This document shows, one piece after another, positions 1 to 7,419 of a stretch of DNA of 64,000 nucleotides (within the stretch, counting starts at the first letter, position 1; every line of letters begins with the position of its first letter). A model generated the notes under the pieces. The model did no database searches. It saw nothing but the letters and a program-made list of their open reading frames with translations, and was not told the DNA's origin. The stretch comes from Anaerorhabdus sp964386325. Its GTDB lineage: Bacteria; Bacillota_I; Bacilli_A; Erysipelotrichales; Erysipelotrichaceae. Location: contig CAYLQY010000003.1 of assembly GCA_964386325.1 (NCBI GenBank), positions 161,517-225,516 of the forward strand, read 5' to 3'. The position numbers and the translations under genes are program-made.

Positions 1-1
1 C

Positions 2-109
2 ATGTATTATCATGGTGGGGTAACTGATCCTGATTATTGCGTATTGAAGTTTACTGCAATAAAAGGTCGATTCTATGCAAACTTCAAAAATGAAGATTTC
101 GTAATATAA
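2..109 (+). CDS. C-terminal end of a pyridoxamine 5'-phosphate oxidase-like protein (5' truncated by window edge)
   Basis: An open frame runs from the window edge to a TAA at 107-109 and is followed directly by a terminator, so it is the tail of a gene that begins upstream. The residues DPDYCVLKFTAIKGRFY followed by a short basic tail resemble the last strands of small split-barrel flavin proteins of the PNPOx-like family, in which a conserved aromatic/Cys strand lies near the C-terminus. Only about 35 residues are visible, so the family call is tentative and the function cannot be named. Confidence 0.45.
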   Translation: MYYHGGVTDPDYCVLKFTAIKGRFYANFKNEDFVI

Positions 110-114
110 GTTAA

Positions 115-144
115 AAAGGCTATTTTTAAAGGAATAGCCTTTTC
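115..144 (+). terminator. Rho-independent terminator
   Basis: The 10-bp inverted repeat AAAGGCTATT / AATAGCCTTT has an 8-base loop and is followed by TTTTC. It lies 5 bases after the stop of the upstream partial gene and before the blaI promoter. Confidence 0.85.
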
Positions 145-151
145 TATGATA

Positions 152-180
152 TTGACAAAAAGAAAGGATGGAAGTAAACT
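152..180 (+). promoter_or_regulatory. Sigma-A-type promoter of the blaI-like operon
   Basis: TTGACA at 152-157 and TAAACT at 175-180 are separated by 17 bases, immediately upstream of a palindromic operator and the BlaI-type gene. The -35 is a perfect match and the -10 matches 4 of 6. Confidence 0.65.
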
Positions 181-189
181 ATAAATAGA

Positions 190-201
190 CTACATGTGTA
201 G
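190..201 (+). promoter_or_regulatory. Probable BlaI/MecI-type operator
   Basis: CTACATGTGTAG is an inverted repeat of CTACA around a 2-base centre. Its TACA-N2-TGTA core is the half-site arrangement bound by BlaI/MecI repressors. It sits 10 bases after the -10 box and 4 bases before the GGAGG of the BlaI-type gene, consistent with autorepression. Confidence 0.65.
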
Positions 202-214
202 ACTTGGAGGTTTT

Positions 215-565
215 ATGAAATTAACAAACACAGAAATCAAGTTTATGTCCCTCATTTGGGATAACGAGCCAATTTCGTCAGGTAAACTTGTAACAATGTG
301 TGCAGAGAAATTTGGATGGAAGAAATCAACAACGTATACTTTTTTGAAACGTTTACAAGAAAGAGGAGTAGTAGCAAACATAGATGCAACTGTTACTGCT
401 TTGATTAAACGTGAAGCGATTCAAAAAATCGAAAGTAAAGACGTTATGGAAACTTCATTTGAAGGCTCTCTTCCCAAATTCGTAACTGCATTTTTATCAG
501 ATAAAAAATTATCGACAAAGGAAATTGATGAATTAAAAGAATTATTAGATAACTATAAAGAATAG
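215..565 (+). CDS. BlaI/MecI-family transcriptional repressor
   Basis: The 116-residue protein has the winged-helix layout of BlaI/MecI. It starts MKLTNTEIKFMSLIWD, has the DNA-binding segment KKSTTYTFLKRLQERGVV at about residues 40-58, and has an acidic helical C-terminal dimerisation region. Family members bind TACA/TGTA operators as dimers and are inactivated when the partner M56 protease triggers their cleavage. The ATG at 215 is chosen because GGAGG lies 4 bases before it; an in-frame upstream ATG at 194 would lie inside the operator. The next gene, 11 bases downstream, is the matching M56 sensor protease, so the two form a BlaI-BlaR pair. No beta-lactamase gene is nearby, so the target is probably cell-envelope stress genes or the operon itself. 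Confidence 0.9.
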   Translation: MKLTNTEIKFMSLIWDNEPISSGKLVTMCAEKFGWKKSTTYTFLKRLQERGVVANIDATVTALIKREAIQKIESKDVMETSFEGSLPKFVTAFLSDKKLSTKEIDELKELLDNYKE

Positions 566-576
566 GAGATGATAGT

Positions 577-1977
577 ATGTTTTGGATAACTGTTTTCTTC
601 AATACGGTAGTGTCTATGTCATTAGGCGCTAGTGCTGTAATACTTGTAGTATTACTGCTAAGAATGTTATTCCAAAAAGCTCCAAAAGTATTTAGTTATT
701 TTCTATGGGCATTTGTTTTAGTTCGTTTACTTATTCCTATTACAGTTGAAAGTAAAGTAAGTGTATTATCTATTCCTGAAGCAATATCAAATGAAATCGT
801 TGGGAATAGGTATCATATTACAGATGCATTTCAAACTGTAACGACACAAACATCAAATAATGTGACGAGTATATCGATTATAGAAATATTATCAGTGATT
901 TGGTTAATAGGAATCATTGTTTTAATTGTGCACTTTATTAGAAGTTATCTACAAGTTTATAAAGCTACGCGTTATGCAATACGCGTTGTTGATAACATTT
1001 ATGAATCGGATGCAATTAATATGCCATTTGTAATGGGAATATGTAATCCTCGTATTTATATTCCAACAACATTAAATGAAAGACAAAAACAAATTGTTTT
1101 AGCACATGAAATTATTCATGTACAAAGAAAAGACTATTTTATTAAATACCTAGGTTTATTTTTGCTAATTATTTATTGGTTTAATCCCTTAGTGTGGATA
1201 AGTTTCTACTACATGAGCATGGATATGGAATTATCTTGTGATGAGAAAGTAGTGAAACGATTGGGTATTGATTGTAAGTATTCATTTGGATCAACACTTT
1301 TAGAATTCGCTATGAATCCATATGTTTTATTTGTCTCATTTAGTGAATCAAATACGAAAGTGAGGATTAAAAATATTATGAATTATAAGAAACCAAAATT
1401 CTGGGTAATAGTCATTTGTATTGTTGTTGGGATTTTATGTATTATCCCATTATTAACAAATCCTACAAATGAGCCAACTAATACACCAACACCCATTGTA
1501 GCTACTACACCTGAGCCAAGTGTTGAGCCTAAAGAATCTGTAACACCCGAGGCTGAGCCAACGAATAAAGAAATGGCAGAAGCGACGGGTGAAATAATAA
1601 ATATAGATTTCATAGCACCAATAGAAAATTATGAAATCACTTGCGATTGGATGTGCTATCAAGGACATCGAGCAATCGATATGCGAGACCCTAATAACGT
1701 AAATGCAGATGTCTTAGCAATAGGTGATGGCACAGTTTATGAAGTAGGATTTAATAGTACTAATGGCAATTACATCCTTGTTGAACATGGTGATGGTTAT
1801 TTGAGTTATTATGGTCATTTAAAAAATGAGATGAGCTTGCAAGTGGGTGATGAAGTGAAGCAAGGTGAAGTCATGAATCAAACTGGTAAAACAGGGCAAG
1901 CAGCAGGTGAGCATCTACATTTCTTTATTATGAAAGATGATCTGCGATTATCGAATACATTGGAATTTATTCAATAA
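577..1977 (+). CDS. M56 (BlaR1-type) sensor metallopeptidase fused to an M23/LytM domain
   Basis: The 466-residue membrane protein begins with BlaR1/MecR1-type transmembrane segments. The zinc-protease motif AHEIIH is at about residues 176-181, with the conserved ELSCDE segment further on. A last hydrophobic segment at about 267-287 leads into a Pro/Thr/Glu-rich linker (about 290-335). Instead of the penicillin-binding sensor of BlaR1, the outer C-terminus is an M23 peptidoglycan endopeptidase domain, with the HRAID (HxxxD) and HLH metal ligands near residues 363 and 445 and the usual YYGHL and GDEVKQGE segments. M56 proteins relay an outside signal to cleave the BlaI-type repressor. Here the outside domain may bind or cut peptidoglycan, so wall state could be the signal; that is inference. 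M23/M56 fusions are known in Firmicutes. Confidence 0.9.
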   Translation: MFWITVFFNTVVSMSLGASAVILVVLLLRMLFQKAPKVFSYFLWAFVLVRLLIPITVESKVSVLSIPEAISNEIVGNRYHITDAFQTVTTQTSNNVTSISIIEILSVIWLIGIIVLIVHFIRSYLQVYKATRYAIRVVDNIYESDAINMPFVMGICNPRIYIPTTLNERQKQIVLAHEIIHVQRKDYFIKYLGLFLLIIYWFNPLVWISFYYMSMDMELSCDEKVVKRLGIDCKYSFGSTLLEFAMNPYVLFVSFSESNTKVRIKNIMNYKKPKFWVIVICIVVGILCIIPLLTNPTNEPTNTPTPIVATTPEPSVEPKESVTPEAEPTNKEMAEATGEIINIDFIAPIENYEITCDWMCYQGHRAIDMRDPNNVNADVLAIGDGTVYEVGFNSTNGNYILVEHGDGYLSYYGHLKNEMSLQVGDEVKQGEVMNQTGKTGQAAGEHLHFFIMKDDLRLSNTLEFIQ

Positions 1978-1979
1978 GC

Positions 1980-2006
1980 AAAGTGAGGGAAACCTCACTT
2001 TTATTA
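1980..2006 (+). terminator. Rho-independent terminator
   Basis: The 9-bp stem AAAGTGAGG / CCTCACTTT with a GAAA loop is followed by T-rich sequence, 3 bases after the M56 gene. Confidence 0.85.
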
Positions 2007-2064
2007 AGCAAAATTTCCAAAAAAAAGTAAATATCGATTATAATGAATAAAGTAGAGGTGAGAC

Positions 2065-2334
2065 ATGAATAACAAAATCTATGAATTTGATGCAGTCATT
2101 AAGAAAGTTCCAGATATTGATGGAGCGTATATTGAATTTCCTTATGATGTACGTGAAGAATTTAATAAGGGAAGAGTAAAAGTTCATGCAACATTTGATG
2201 GAGAACCTTATGATGGAAGTCTTGTTGTTATGAAAACACCTTGTCATATCATTGGGATCCGTAAAGATATACGTGAGAAGATAAATAAACAACCTGGTGA
2301 CACAATAAAAGTAAGGCTAAAGGAGAGAGTATAA
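2065..2334 (+). CDS. DUF1905 domain protein
   Basis: The 89-residue protein matches the small AbrB-like beta-barrel family DUF1905 over its whole length. Features include an N-terminal YEFDAVIKKVPDIDGAYIEFP, a central RVKVHATFDGEPYDGSL and a C-terminal IGIRKDIREKINKQPGD. The biochemical role of this family is not established. It is preceded by AGAGGTG and ends 1 base before the ArsC-like gene, so it is first in a run of four genes (to 3803). A TATAAT at 2039-2044 may be its -10 box, but no good -35 was found. Confidence 0.8.
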   Translation: MNNKIYEFDAVIKKVPDIDGAYIEFPYDVREEFNKGRVKVHATFDGEPYDGSLVVMKTPCHIIGIRKDIREKINKQPGDTIKVRLKERV

Positions 2335-2335
2335 A

Positions 2336-2686
2336 ATGAAAGTTAAAGTATTATGTTATCCAAAATGTACTACATGTCAAAAGGCAGTAAAATGGTTAGA
2401 AGATAAAAATATTGAAGTAAATTATCGTGATATCAAACTTCAAAATCCAACAGAAAAAGAATTACGCGAATGGATTAAGAAAAGTGGATTACCAATTAAA
2501 CGATTTTTTAATACGAGTGGCTTAGTCTATAGAGAATTAGAACTCACTAAAAAATTACCAATGATGAGTGATGATGAACAAATCAAATTATTAGCAACTG
2601 ATGGTATGTTAGTAAAAAGACCAATTTTGATTTCAGAGGATAAAGTATTAGTGGGTTTTAGAGAAAAGGAATGGATTGAACTCTAA
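2336..2686 (+). CDS. ArsC/Spx-family thioredoxin-fold protein
   Basis: The 116-residue protein has the N-terminal strand and redox motif CYPKCTTCQKA, with Cys residues at about positions 7, 11 and 14. It also has the family segments WLEDKNIEVNYRDIK, LPIKRFFNTSG and the late RPILISEDKVLVGF. This is the layout of the YffB/Spx/ArsC-related group. Members act as thiol reductases or as RNA polymerase-binding stress regulators, and sequence alone does not decide which. The CxxC supports a redox role. Its stop codon overlaps the ATG of the nitroreductase gene, so the two are coupled and may work together in redox stress. Confidence 0.82.
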   Translation: MKVKVLCYPKCTTCQKAVKWLEDKNIEVNYRDIKLQNPTEKELREWIKKSGLPIKRFFNTSGLVYRELELTKKLPMMSDDEQIKLLATDGMLVKRPILISEDKVLVGFREKEWIEL

Positions 2687-3195
2687 TGGATACACTTGAT
2701 GCAATAAGAGCAAGAAGAAGTATTCGAAAGTATACAAATGAAAAACTATCCTCAGATATGATTCATCAATTATTAGAGGCAGGAATGTGTGCACCATCAA
2801 CGCATAATAAGAAATCTGCGGAATTTATTGTTATCCAAGATAGAGACACACTTAATCGTTTTGCGGAGTATGGAAAGTATCATAAAATGTTAAAAGAAGC
2901 ACCATGTGCATTTTTAGTATGTGGTAACACTGAGAAGATGGGTGTTCATGATTTTATGATTAATGATTGTTCAGCTGCCATAGAAAATATTTTAATTGCT
3001 GCAACAGGTTTAGAACTTGGGGCGGTATGGCTTGGCATTAAGATAGATGAAATGAAAGAATTTTATAAATCGGAATGTAATTTACCTGAACACATAATTC
3101 CGGTAGGACTTATTGCGATTGGGTATCCGGATGAAGTTAAAGAAACAGGAAATCGCTATGATGAATCCAGGGTGCATCTAGAAAGATATGAATAG
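2686..3195 (+). CDS. Nitroreductase-family flavoprotein
   Basis: The 169-residue protein has the FMN-binding N-terminus of the family, AIRARRSIRKYTNEKLS, then the helix LLEAGMCAPSTHNKKSAEFIVI and the conserved LELGAVWLGI and PVGLIAIGYP segments. These small homodimeric FMN enzymes reduce nitro groups, quinones or flavins with NAD(P)H. The natural substrate here is unknown. The ATG overlaps the last base of the ArsC-like gene, and a membrane protein gene follows 8 bases later. Confidence 0.88.
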   Translation: MDTLDAIRARRSIRKYTNEKLSSDMIHQLLEAGMCAPSTHNKKSAEFIVIQDRDTLNRFAEYGKYHKMLKEAPCAFLVCGNTEKMGVHDFMINDCSAAIENILIAATGLELGAVWLGIKIDEMKEFYKSECNLPEHIIPVGLIAIGYPDEVKETGNRYDESRVHLERYE

Positions 3196-3203
3196 GAAAA
3201 AAA

Positions 3204-3803
3204 ATGAAACAACAAACCAAGAATTTTATCCAAAATTTAAAAAAGTTCGAAAAAAACTTAGAACCTTTAGATAAGTACATTAAAGAAGAATACATGGAAG
3301 GTGATAAGGCGGTAGTTTATGTTAACTGCTTAAATGAAGAAGAGATATTTGAAACATATTCTTTTCAATCGCAAAAATCACTTAATCCCGATATCTATGA
3401 TTTCATTGATAGTAAAGTATATCCAATACCCGCAGCTTATCCTGTTGAAATACGTTTCGTAAATAAAGCATTTTCAAAACAAGAAGTAGGTGCGATACGA
3501 GATATTATTAAAGAGCATTATAGTTTGATATTAAGAGACAAATTAATTGATTTGCGAATTAATATGATTAAGATTACAGCACTATTAATAATAGGTACTG
3601 TATTACTTGGAATTTATTTTTCATTGCAGATTGCTGACTTAGGTTCAATCTTTATGGAATTCCTCTCTATTGCAGGTACATTTGCACTATGGGAAGCAGT
3701 AGATTTCTATATATTAGAACGTAAACAAGTTGAAAGTGAACGATATAATGCCGGACAAATGGCATTAGCAAGCATTCAATTTGAAGACGTTTTAGATGAT
3801 TAA
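3204..3803 (+). CDS. Hypothetical membrane protein with two C-terminal transmembrane segments
   Basis: The 199-residue protein has a soluble, charged N-terminal half of about 110 residues with the motif YPVEIRFVNKAF, then a basic helix. Two hydrophobic segments follow at about residues 125-145 and 150-170, and a charged tail ends DVLDD. I recognise no named domain. It is last in the DUF1905-ArsC-nitroreductase run, spaced 8 bases from the nitroreductase. A start at 3204 follows AGGAAAAAA; an uncertain role in envelope or redox stress is only suggested by context. Confidence 0.6.
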   Translation: MKQQTKNFIQNLKKFEKNLEPLDKYIKEEYMEGDKAVVYVNCLNEEEIFETYSFQSQKSLNPDIYDFIDSKVYPIPAAYPVEIRFVNKAFSKQEVGAIRDIIKEHYSLILRDKLIDLRINMIKITALLIIGTVLLGIYFSLQIADLGSIFMEFLSIAGTFALWEAVDFYILERKQVESERYNAGQMALASIQFEDVLDD

Positions 3804-3821
3804 AATATCTTCAAAAAACTT

Positions 3822-3850
3822 TTGAACGCGTAACTATAGCATGCTATAAT
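3822..3850 (+). promoter_or_regulatory. Promoter of purC
   Basis: TTGAAC at 3822-3827 and TATAAT at 3845-3850 are separated by 17 bases, 45 bases upstream of the purC start. No clear PurR box was found. Confidence 0.7.
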
Positions 3851-3856
3851 AATAAC

Positions 3857-3878
3857 GTTTTAGGGGAAGTTCCTAAAC
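3857..3878 (+). other. Small hairpin in the purC leader
   Basis: GTTTTAGG and CCTAAAC form a 7-bp stem with one bulged T and a 7-base loop, ending about 2 bases before the GGAGG of purC. It may affect ribosome access, but it is short and could be incidental. Confidence 0.35.
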
Positions 3879-3894
3879 ATGGAGGAAAAGGTTA

Positions 3895-4578
3895 ATGAAA
3901 AAAGTGTATGAAGGAAAGACTAAGGATGTTTACTCTTTAGACAATGGCAATGTGCTATTAAAGTTTAAAGATGATTGTACTGGTAAAGACGGTGTCTTTG
4001 ATCCAGGAGAAAATGCAATTGGATTAACAATTGATGGTATTGGTAAGGCAAATCTTGAAACATCTATTCATTTCTTTGAAATACTTAAAGAAAAAGGTGT
4101 TAAAACACATTATGTGGATGCAAACATTGATGACGCTACAATGGAAGTATTAAACTGCCAAGTGTTTGGTAAAGGTTTAGAAGTTATTTGTCGTTTAGTT
4201 GCGACTGGAAGCTTTGTACGTCGTTATGGAGAATATATTGCTGATGGTACTCCAATTACTGAAGGATATGTAGAAACTACATTAAAAGATGATGCAAAAG
4301 GTGACCCACTTATCACTGAAGATGCATTAGATTTATTAGGTATTATGAATCATGAAATGTATCAAAGTATGAAAAAACAAACAATTGAAATTACGAAGAT
4401 TGTTGCAGAAGATCTTAAGAAAAAGGGTTTGGATTTATATGATATTAAATTCGAATTTGGATACCATGGTGATGAAGTTGTATTAATTGATGAAATCGCT
4501 AGTGGAAATATGCGTGTATACAAAGATGGTAGTATTGTTGAACCAATGGATTTAACTTCTATTATCTTAGCAAAATAG
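3895..4578 (+). CDS. purC: Phosphoribosylaminoimidazole-succinocarboxamide synthase (SAICAR synthase)
   Basis: The 227-residue protein is the usual length for short bacterial PurC. It starts with the diagnostic MKKVYEGKTKDVYSLDNG nucleotide-binding hairpin, then has FKDDCTGKDGVFDPG, EVICRLVATGSFVRRYG, the DDAKGDPLITED loop and the metal-site region LIDEIASGNMRVYK. It joins CAIR and aspartate with ATP in purine synthesis in the cytoplasm. GGAGGAAAAGG precedes the start by a few bases. It has its own promoter and terminator and no other pur gene beside it, so the pathway must be completed by genes elsewhere. Confidence 0.96.
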   Translation: MKKVYEGKTKDVYSLDNGNVLLKFKDDCTGKDGVFDPGENAIGLTIDGIGKANLETSIHFFEILKEKGVKTHYVDANIDDATMEVLNCQVFGKGLEVICRLVATGSFVRRYGEYIADGTPITEGYVETTLKDDAKGDPLITEDALDLLGIMNHEMYQSMKKQTIEITKIVAEDLKKKGLDLYDIKFEFGYHGDEVVLIDEIASGNMRVYKDGSIVEPMDLTSIILAK

Positions 4579-4586
4579 TTCAAACT

Positions 4587-4626
4587 AAAAGTACATCCTC
4601 ACATGAAGTGAAGATGTACTTTTTTG
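4587..4626. terminator. Bidirectional terminator between purC and the aldehyde dehydrogenase
   Basis: AAAAGTACATC and GATGTACTTTT form an 11-bp stem with a weakly paired inner CTCAC/GTGAA part. T-runs lie on the top strand and A-runs upstream, so it serves both convergent genes. Confidence 0.85.
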
Positions 4627-4627
4627 T

Positions 4628-5992
4628 TTATTTTATGAGCGCTTTAACAAGTTTGAAAGCACGTTCACTGTTTCTAGCATAACGCATAGGAACATCTAAA
4701 AGGAAGGAATTATTTTGGATTGCTTTTTCATGTGAGAATGAATCAAAGCTATACTTACCATGATAGTGTCCCATACCACTTTGACCAACTCCGCCAAATG
4801 GAAGATGGTGATTAGCAAGGTGCATGACGCAATCATTAATGCATCCACCACCGAAAGATAAATCGTTGAGAATATGATTTGCGATTAATTTATTTTTAGT
4901 GAAAACATAACATGCTAATGGTTTTGGTTTACTCTTTACAACGTTAATTGCTGTTTGCAATTTTTTGTATGTTAGAATCGGAAGGATTGGTCCAAAGATT
5001 TCTTCCTTCATAATTTCACTATTGAATGAACAATTGGTGAAAAGTGTTAAACCTATTTTTAGACTTGTGTCTTCAAATGTAGGAGTTGTTTTATAGAACT
5101 CATTATCAATAAGTGTTTTAAGTCGTAAATAATGTTTACCATTAATGATTTTTGGATATGAAGGATTTTGAATTCCTTGTGGACATTGTTTTTCAAACTG
5201 TTCTAGAACTTTTTTAATGAATTCTTCTTTTACTTCTTGATCAACTAATACATAGTCAGGGGCAACACATGTTTGTCCAGCATTGAGTAGTTTTGCCCAT
5301 ACAATACGTTTAGCTGCTAAGTTAATATCTGCATCTTTTGTGACAAAAGTTGGACTTTTTCCACCTAATTCTAATGAAACTGGGGTTAATGATTTTGCGG
5401 CAGTTTTCATAATTGTTTTACCAACTGCTTCACTACCTGTGAAGAATATATAGTCATAGCGATATTTCATTAGCTCATTGTAATCAAAGTTAGGATTTAC
5501 ACAATAGACAATTTCAGGTGAGAAAGTCGTATTAATTAAATTATAAATTAGCTCAGAAGTAGCTGAACTGCTTTTTGAACACTTCATAATTGCCGTATTC
5601 CCTGCAGCCAAGCAGCCAACTAGGGGTGCTAATGCAAGTTGTACAGGATAATTCCAAGGCGAAAGAATGAGCGCTACACCATAAGGCTCTTTCATTGTAT
5701 AGCTATATGATCCAATCAAATGAAGGGGAACTTTCTTCAAAGCGGGCTTTGACCATTTTTCTACATTCTTAATAGCGTTGTTTAATTCTGAATATACAAT
5801 GCTTAACTCAGTTAAGTAAGATTCCATTTCAGACTTATTTAAATCTTGATAGAGGGCATCATATATTTCTTTCTCATGAGTTGTAATCATGTGTTTTAGC
5901 TTTAATAACTGTGCTTTTTTAAAAGCAACTGATTTTGTTTTGTTTGTATTAAAGTAAGTTTTTTGTCGTATTAGGACATCTTTTAGTTCCAT
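4628..5992 (-). CDS. Aldehyde dehydrogenase (class 3-like, YwdH/AlkH type)
   Basis: The 454-residue NAD(P)-dependent dehydrogenase has the cofactor-binding LILSPWNYPVQLALAPLVG, FFTGSEAVGKTIM and the catalytic Glu segment VSLELGGKSP. The catalytic Cys lies in LNAGQTCVAPDY, and a C-terminal PFGGVGQSGMG is present. Length and the absence of an N-terminal extension fit the class 3/fatty-aldehyde branch that oxidises medium-chain or aromatic aldehydes. The start at 5992 is preceded on the reverse strand by AAAGGAG with 9-base spacing; an upstream in-frame ATG at 6037 lacks such a site. It is a single-gene unit. Confidence 0.92.
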   Translation of the reverse strand: MELKDVLIRQKTYFNTNKTKSVAFKKAQLLKLKHMITTHEKEIYDALYQDLNKSEMESYLTELSIVYSELNNAIKNVEKWSKPALKKVPLHLIGSYSYTMKEPYGVALILSPWNYPVQLALAPLVGCLAAGNTAIMKCSKSSSATSELIYNLINTTFSPEIVYCVNPNFDYNELMKYRYDYIFFTGSEAVGKTIMKTAAKSLTPVSLELGGKSPTFVTKDADINLAAKRIVWAKLLNAGQTCVAPDYVLVDQEVKEEFIKKVLEQFEKQCPQGIQNPSYPKIINGKHYLRLKTLIDNEFYKTTPTFEDTSLKIGLTLFTNCSFNSEIMKEEIFGPILPILTYKKLQTAINVVKSKPKPLACYVFTKNKLIANHILNDLSFGGGCINDCVMHLANHHLPFGGVGQSGMGHYHGKYSFDSFSHEKAIQNNSFLLDVPMRYARNSERAFKLVKALIK

Positions 5993-6118
5993 AAAGTAGT
6001 ACTCCTTTACTATAAATCTATCATACCACAAAACCATAGCGGGATATGTGAAAAATCCATGAGTATATTCATTGAATTTGTGGGTAAAAGGTGCAAAATG
6101 AAAGTAGGAGGAAGTCTT

Positions 6119-6916
6119 ATGAAAAAACGTATCAAGACTAAATACTATATACTTGCATCATCAATATTTATGATTTTAATGAATGTGATTTTCAATGCAT
6201 TCAAGCTAAATGGATATACAACCAAAGAGATTTCGGATATGTATGCCAATCTCTTTACTCCAGCACCAATTACATTTTCGATATGGTTTGTGATTTACAT
6301 TCTCATTTTCTTCTATGTATATGCAATGTTTCATGTGTTATCAGACAATGAAAGCTATATTGCCCGCTATGATCGTATTGGATACTATTTCACAATATCC
6401 AATATTGCGAATGGATTATGGATGGTAACTTGGCATTATAATATTATTTGGCTATCACTTATACTCATGGCTGTAATCTTTGTTTGTTTAGCAGCAATCT
6501 TCATTGAAATGAAGAAAATGGATTATGAGGATTTTATACTTAAGGCTACATTTGGTACTTATTTTGGATGGATTACAATTGCATCAATCGCTAATATCGT
6601 CGTATTTTTAACCGCGATTCAATGGAATGGCTTTGGAATATCACCAGAAATATGGACTGTAATTATATTGATAGTTGGATTAGTAATTACATCACTTACT
6701 GCTATTGTAAATAACAACTTTTATTACATGTTAGTAACACTATGGGCATACATTGGAATCTTTATGAATCATACCTCTCCAATGGGATGGGCTAATCAAT
6801 ATCCCCTTATTGTAACTACTGTCGGTGCTTGCATCGTCATTGAAATTGTGGTATTACTTTTAGTAATGAAAGGTTACTTCATGCATCTTAAGCAAAAGGT
6901 AGTCACTACTAAATAA
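6119..6916 (+). CDS. TspO/MBR-like polytopic membrane protein
   Basis: The 265-residue, strongly hydrophobic protein has about seven or eight predicted transmembrane segments. The segment LFTPAPITFSIWFVIYILIF resembles the TPAxxTFxIWxxIY signature of large TspO-related tryptophan-rich sensory proteins, and Trp is frequent throughout. Ligand and role are unknown. The start at 6119 follows AGGAGG with 7-base spacing; two upstream in-frame ATGs have no such site. Its stop overlaps the start of the PTS IIB gene by one base, so the two are coupled. Confidence 0.6.
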   Translation: MKKRIKTKYYILASSIFMILMNVIFNAFKLNGYTTKEISDMYANLFTPAPITFSIWFVIYILIFFYVYAMFHVLSDNESYIARYDRIGYYFTISNIANGLWMVTWHYNIIWLSLILMAVIFVCLAAIFIEMKKMDYEDFILKATFGTYFGWITIASIANIVVFLTAIQWNGFGISPEIWTVIILIVGLVITSLTAIVNNNFYYMLVTLWAYIGIFMNHTSPMGWANQYPLIVTTVGACIVIEIVVLLLVMKGYFMHLKQKVVTTK

Positions 6917-7419
6917 TGGAAATTTTGGGAAAGATAGTACTCGTACGAATTGATAATCGATTAGTTCATGGACAAGTTGGGGGACCTTGGTCAGCCAGTT
7001 TAGATGTGAATGTTTTAATTGTCGTTGATGATGAAGTGTCAAAAGATCCTTTACAACAACGACTTATGGAATTTGTAGCTAAATCGAATAATATTCGTAT
7101 TCGTTTCTTTTCCATTGATGAGTTTGTGGAAGCAGTTCAAGAAAGTAATTCACATTTAAAAATGTTTCTAGTTGTTCGTAATGTTCAAACAGTTGCTCGT
7201 TTAGTGACACTTGGAATTCCAATTGAAGATGTGAATTTAGGTAATATGCACTATGAAAAAGGAAAGATTCCGCTTTCCCGTAAAGTTTATGTAAATGAAG
7301 ATGATGCGAAAGCACTACAATTATTACTCGATGCGAATGTAAAATGTTTTGTACAAGATGTACCAGGAACGTATCGCGAAGAAGTAATTACCTTGTCACA
7401 TCTTAAATTTAAAAAGTAA
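6916..7419 (+). CDS. PTS system mannose/fructose/sorbose family IIB component (orphan)
   Basis: The 167-residue protein has the IIB-Man signature VRIDNRLVHGQVGGPW with the phosphorylatable His near residue 18. The later segments LQQRLMEFVAKS, IRIRFFSIDEFV, VNLGNMHYEKGK and CFVQDVPG are also present. IIB carries phosphate from IIA to the sugar during uptake. This copy is separated from IIC/IID by rpoN and the levR-like gene, and a second IIB (11518) sits in the operon itself. It may therefore be a spare IIB or a signalling partner of the LevR-type activator. Its last 11 bases overlap the end of rpoN on the other strand. Confidence 0.9.
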   Translation: MEILGKIVLVRIDNRLVHGQVGGPWSASLDVNVLIVVDDEVSKDPLQQRLMEFVAKSNNIRIRFFSIDEFVEAVQESNSHLKMFLVVRNVQTVARLVTLGIPIEDVNLGNMHYEKGKIPLSRKVYVNEDDAKALQLLLDANVKCFVQDVPGTYREEVITLSHLKFKK

